From Nonomuraea sp. SBT364 (GTDB lineage Bacteria > Actinomycetota > Actinomycetes > Streptosporangiales > Streptosporangiaceae): a stretch of DNA of 51,050 nt. Both the position numbers and the translations under genes were made by a program. A model generated the notes under the pieces. That model searched no databases. It was given only the letters and a program-made list of their open reading frames with translations, and was not told the DNA's origin. Below, piece after piece: positions 48,870 through 51,050 of this stretch (positions within the stretch are counted from its first letter, which is position 1; each line of letters starts with the position of its first letter). The stretch spans positions 1 through 51,050 of the forward strand of contig NZ_LAVL01000051.1 of assembly GCF_001083785.1 (NCBI RefSeq), given 5' to 3'.

Positions 48870-51050
48870 ATGCGGCCGCACCGGCTCTCGCTGACGGCGT
48901 TCGGCTCCTTCCCCGGGGCGGAGACGGTCGACTTCGACTCCCTGGCGGAGTCCGGCCTGTTCCTCATCCACGGGCCGACCGGCGCGGGCAAGACGACCGT
49001 CCTCGACGCGCTCTGCTTCGCCCTGTACGGCCAGGTCCCCGGGCAGCGCAACAGCGCCCGCAGCCTGCGCTGCGACCACGCGCCGGCCGGCACCGGGCCG
49101 TCGGTCACCCTGGAGGTGACGCTCCGCGGCCGCCTGCTGCGCATCCGGCGTTCCCCGGCCTGGCTGCGGCCCAAGCTGCGCGGCAGCGGCCACACCGAGG
49201 AGAAGGCCAAGGTCATCGTCGAGGAGCGCACCGGCGCCGCCTGGTACGGCCTGACCACCCGCGCCGACGAGGCCGGCGACCTGGTGGGCGGGCTGCTCGG
49301 CATGAACGCCGACCAGTTCTGCCAGGTGGCCATGCTGCCGCAGGGCGACTTCGCCCGCTTCCTGCGCGCCTCCGGCGACGATCGGCACAAGCTGCTCGGC
49401 CGGCTCTTCACCGTCAAGGTCTTCACCCAGGCCGAGTCCTGGCTCGCCGACCACCGCAAACGCGCCTGGCGCGCGCAGCAGGAGCTGCACCAGCAGGTGG
49501 CCTACTCGGTGCAGCGCCTCCACGAAGCCGCCGGCGACCTCCCCGGCCCGCCCGGTTCGCCCACCGCGGTTGATCCGCCCGCCGTAGGCGGCCCGCCTGC
49601 GCCGGAGGACGATCCGGTCGAGTGGGCCGGTGCGTTGCTGGGGGCGGCGGAGGCCGCGGTGCGTGACACCGGTGAGCGGCACGCGGAGGCGGAGCGGGCG
49701 TGGCGGGCGGCGGGAGCCCGCTTCGAGGAGGCGTCCGCGCTGGCCGACCGGCAACGCCGGCACGCCGAGGCCCTCACCCTGCGCCGCACCCTGGACGAGC
49801 GCGCCGAGGAACGCGCCGAGCTCCAGGCGATCCTCGACGACGCCGCCCGCGCCGACCGCGTCGTTCCGCTGATCATGGCCGCCCGGCAACGCGCGGAGGC
49901 CGCCGCCAAGGCCCGCACCATGGCCGCCGACGCCCTCACCCGCGCCCACCCTCTCCTGGCGGCCACCGATCCCGGCGCCCCCACGTGGGTGGAGCCCGAG
50001 CGGCTCGCCCTACTGGAGAGGCAGCGACAGGCGGAGAGCGCCCGCCTGTCGGAGCTGCTCACCGAGGAGGCCCGGCTCCTGGTCGTACGCCGTGACCTGA
50101 GCAGGGTCGAGGCCGACCTGGCCACGCTGGCGCGCGACGACGAGGCTGCCGGCGCGCGCCTGGCCGAGCTGCCGGGGCTCACCGGACAGGCCGAGGCGGA
50201 GCTCGCGCGGGCCCGGGCCGACGCGGCCAGGATTCCCGCCGTCGAGGCCGTACGCGACGCCGCCGCCGACCTGATCGGCGTCGACGGCGAGCTGGCCCGG
50301 CTGGCGGCGGAGCTCGACGGCCTGACGGAGCTGGAGGCCGAGGTGGCCGCCGCCGAGGCCGAGTTGCCCGGCCGGCTGGCCGACGCCGCCGCCCGGCTCG
50401 ATGGCGTACGGGCCGGGACGGCGGCGATCCCGGCGGCCTCGGCCGCGCTCGACGCGGCCACGGCGACGCTGGCGGCGGCCCGGCGGCGCGACGCGCTGGC
50501 GGCGGAGCTGGAGTCGGCGGCGGCCCACCACCAGACGCTGGTCGACCGCGCCCAGGGGCTGCGCGAGCGGTGGCTGGACATCCGGCAGGCGCGGATCGAG
50601 GGCATGGCGGCCGAGCTGGCGCGCGACCTGTCCGACGGGCTGCCGTGCGCGGTGTGCGGCTCCGACCACCACCCGCATCCGGCCTCCCCGGCGGCCAGCG
50701 CGCCTTCCCCGGACGACGAGCTGGCGGCCGAACGCGATCACGAAGTCGCGCTCGCCGACCGGGAGGCGGCCGAGCGCTCGCTGGCGTCGCTGGAGTCGCG
50801 GCTCGCCGACGCCGAGGAGGCCACCGGCGGCCTCGACGTCCCCGACGCGGAGGCGGCGGCGGCTCATGCGGAGGCCGAGCTGGCGCGCCTGCACGCGGTC
50901 GCCGACCGGGAGCCGGCGCTGGCCGCCGAGGTGGAGCGGGTCGAGGCCGAGCGTGACTCGGTCAGGGACCGGGCCCGCGAGATCGGCGAGGCGCTGGCCG
51001 CGCACCGATCCCACACCACCCCCCTGCTGGCCGAACGCGCCCGCCACCCC
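48870..51050 (+). CDS. sbcC: Exonuclease SbcCD subunit C, 3' end outside window
   Basis: The first 727 codons of a Rad50-type SMC ATPase, uninterrupted to the window end. LTAFGSFPGAETVDFDSL and Walker A GPTGAGKT (residues 35-42) open the N-terminal ATPase half, and MLPQGDFARFLRASGDDR is the Q-loop region. Long Ala/Glu/Arg coiled-coil helices follow, interrupted at residues 593-596 by the zinc-hook CAVC (LPCAVCGSDHHPHP) that links two SbcC molecules. The second coiled arm and the signature/Walker B half lie beyond 51050. AAGGAGA is 11 nt before ATG 48870, inside the end of sbcD. It tethers and unwinds DNA ends for SbcD. Confidence 0.94.
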   Translation, partial: MRPHRLSLTAFGSFPGAETVDFDSLAESGLFLIHGPTGAGKTTVLDALCFALYGQVPGQRNSARSLRCDHAPAGTGPSVTLEVTLRGRLLRIRRSPAWLRPKLRGSGHTEEKAKVIVEERTGAAWYGLTTRADEAGDLVGGLLGMNADQFCQVAMLPQGDFARFLRASGDDRHKLLGRLFTVKVFTQAESWLADHRKRAWRAQQELHQQVAYSVQRLHEAAGDLPGPPGSPTAVDPPAVGGPPAPEDDPVEWAGALLGAAEAAVRDTGERHAEAERAWRAAGARFEEASALADRQRRHAEALTLRRTLDERAEERAELQAILDDAARADRVVPLIMAARQRAEAAAKARTMAADALTRAHPLLAATDPGAPTWVEPERLALLERQRQAESARLSELLTEEARLLVVRRDLSRVEADLATLARDDEAAGARLAELPGLTGQAEAELARARADAARIPAVEAVRDAAADLIGVDGELARLAAELDGLTELEAEVAAAEAELPGRLADAAARLDGVRAGTAAIPAASAALDAATATLAAARRRDALAAELESAAAHHQTLVDRAQGLRERWLDIRQARIEGMAAELARDLSDGLPCAVCGSDHHPHPASPAASAPSPDDELAAERDHEVALADREAAERSLASLESRLADAEEATGGLDVPDAEAAAAHAEAELARLHAVADREPALAAEVERVEAERDSVRDRAREIGEALAAHRSHTTPLLAERARHP

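Overview
The window is about 72% GC, with GC-biased third positions, many 4-nt ATGA/GTGA overlaps, and several genes whose start codon lies 7-8 nt after a TANNNT box (leaderless). With a eukaryotic-type glutamine synthetase II and the mix of regulators and oxidoreductases, this points to a filamentous actinomycete, probably of the Streptosporangiales (Nonomuraea-like). The genus is an inference. The first 30 bases are not genomic: they match the Nextera/Tn5 sequencing adapter, so position 1 is the raw end of an assembled contig.

Layout. 0.2-5.5 kb: a PQQ-type sugar dehydrogenase lipoprotein, a carboxymuconolactone-decarboxylase-like protein, and a lipoprotein coupled to a large, divergent FtsH-like membrane AAA protease. 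5.6-9.9 kb: glutamine synthetase II, an aldehyde dehydrogenase and an ABC-F ATPase with a long leader. 10.2-21.1 kb: an accessory region of oxidoreductases and sulfur-group enzymes. It holds a bicovalent-flavin oxidase, a luciferase-like oxidoreductase, two sulfotransferases, a sulfatase, a MarR regulator, a STAS protein, a frameshifted acyl-CoA ligase, a membrane-anchored P450-like protein and an alpha-hydroxy-acid oxidase. 21.1-23.7 kb: an ECF sigma factor, a DUF985 cupin and a secreted glycosidase-like protein.

23.9-31.5 kb is the most interesting block: five same-strand genes, SWIM zinc finger - DUF5691 - MoxR AAA ATPase - DUF5682 - VWA. It resembles the uncharacterised E. coli yehLMPQ set with an extra DUF5691 member. 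The DUF5682 N-terminus carries the two GxxH motifs and acidic residue typical of TraB/TIKI-type proteins. A 472-nt spacer with degenerate G-rich repeats interrupts it.

31.4-38.1 kb: an MFS exporter and its divergent TetR repressor with four tandem operators, a second MFS transporter coupled to an enolase-superfamily protein that has lost its catalytic lysines, 35-bp tandem repeats, a methyltransferase, a stand-alone TOPRIM protein and a VOC protein. 38.2-42.8 kb: a ROK repressor divergent from an amino-acid uptake operon (binding protein, two permeases, no ATPase) ending in an L-asparaginase, so probably asparagine uptake and breakdown. 42.8-51 kb: an LCP cell-wall ligase, an enoyl-CoA hydratase, two alpha/beta hydrolases and the SbcD/SbcC nuclease pair, with sbcC cut by the window end. 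No tRNA, rRNA, CRISPR array, transposase or integrase was seen.
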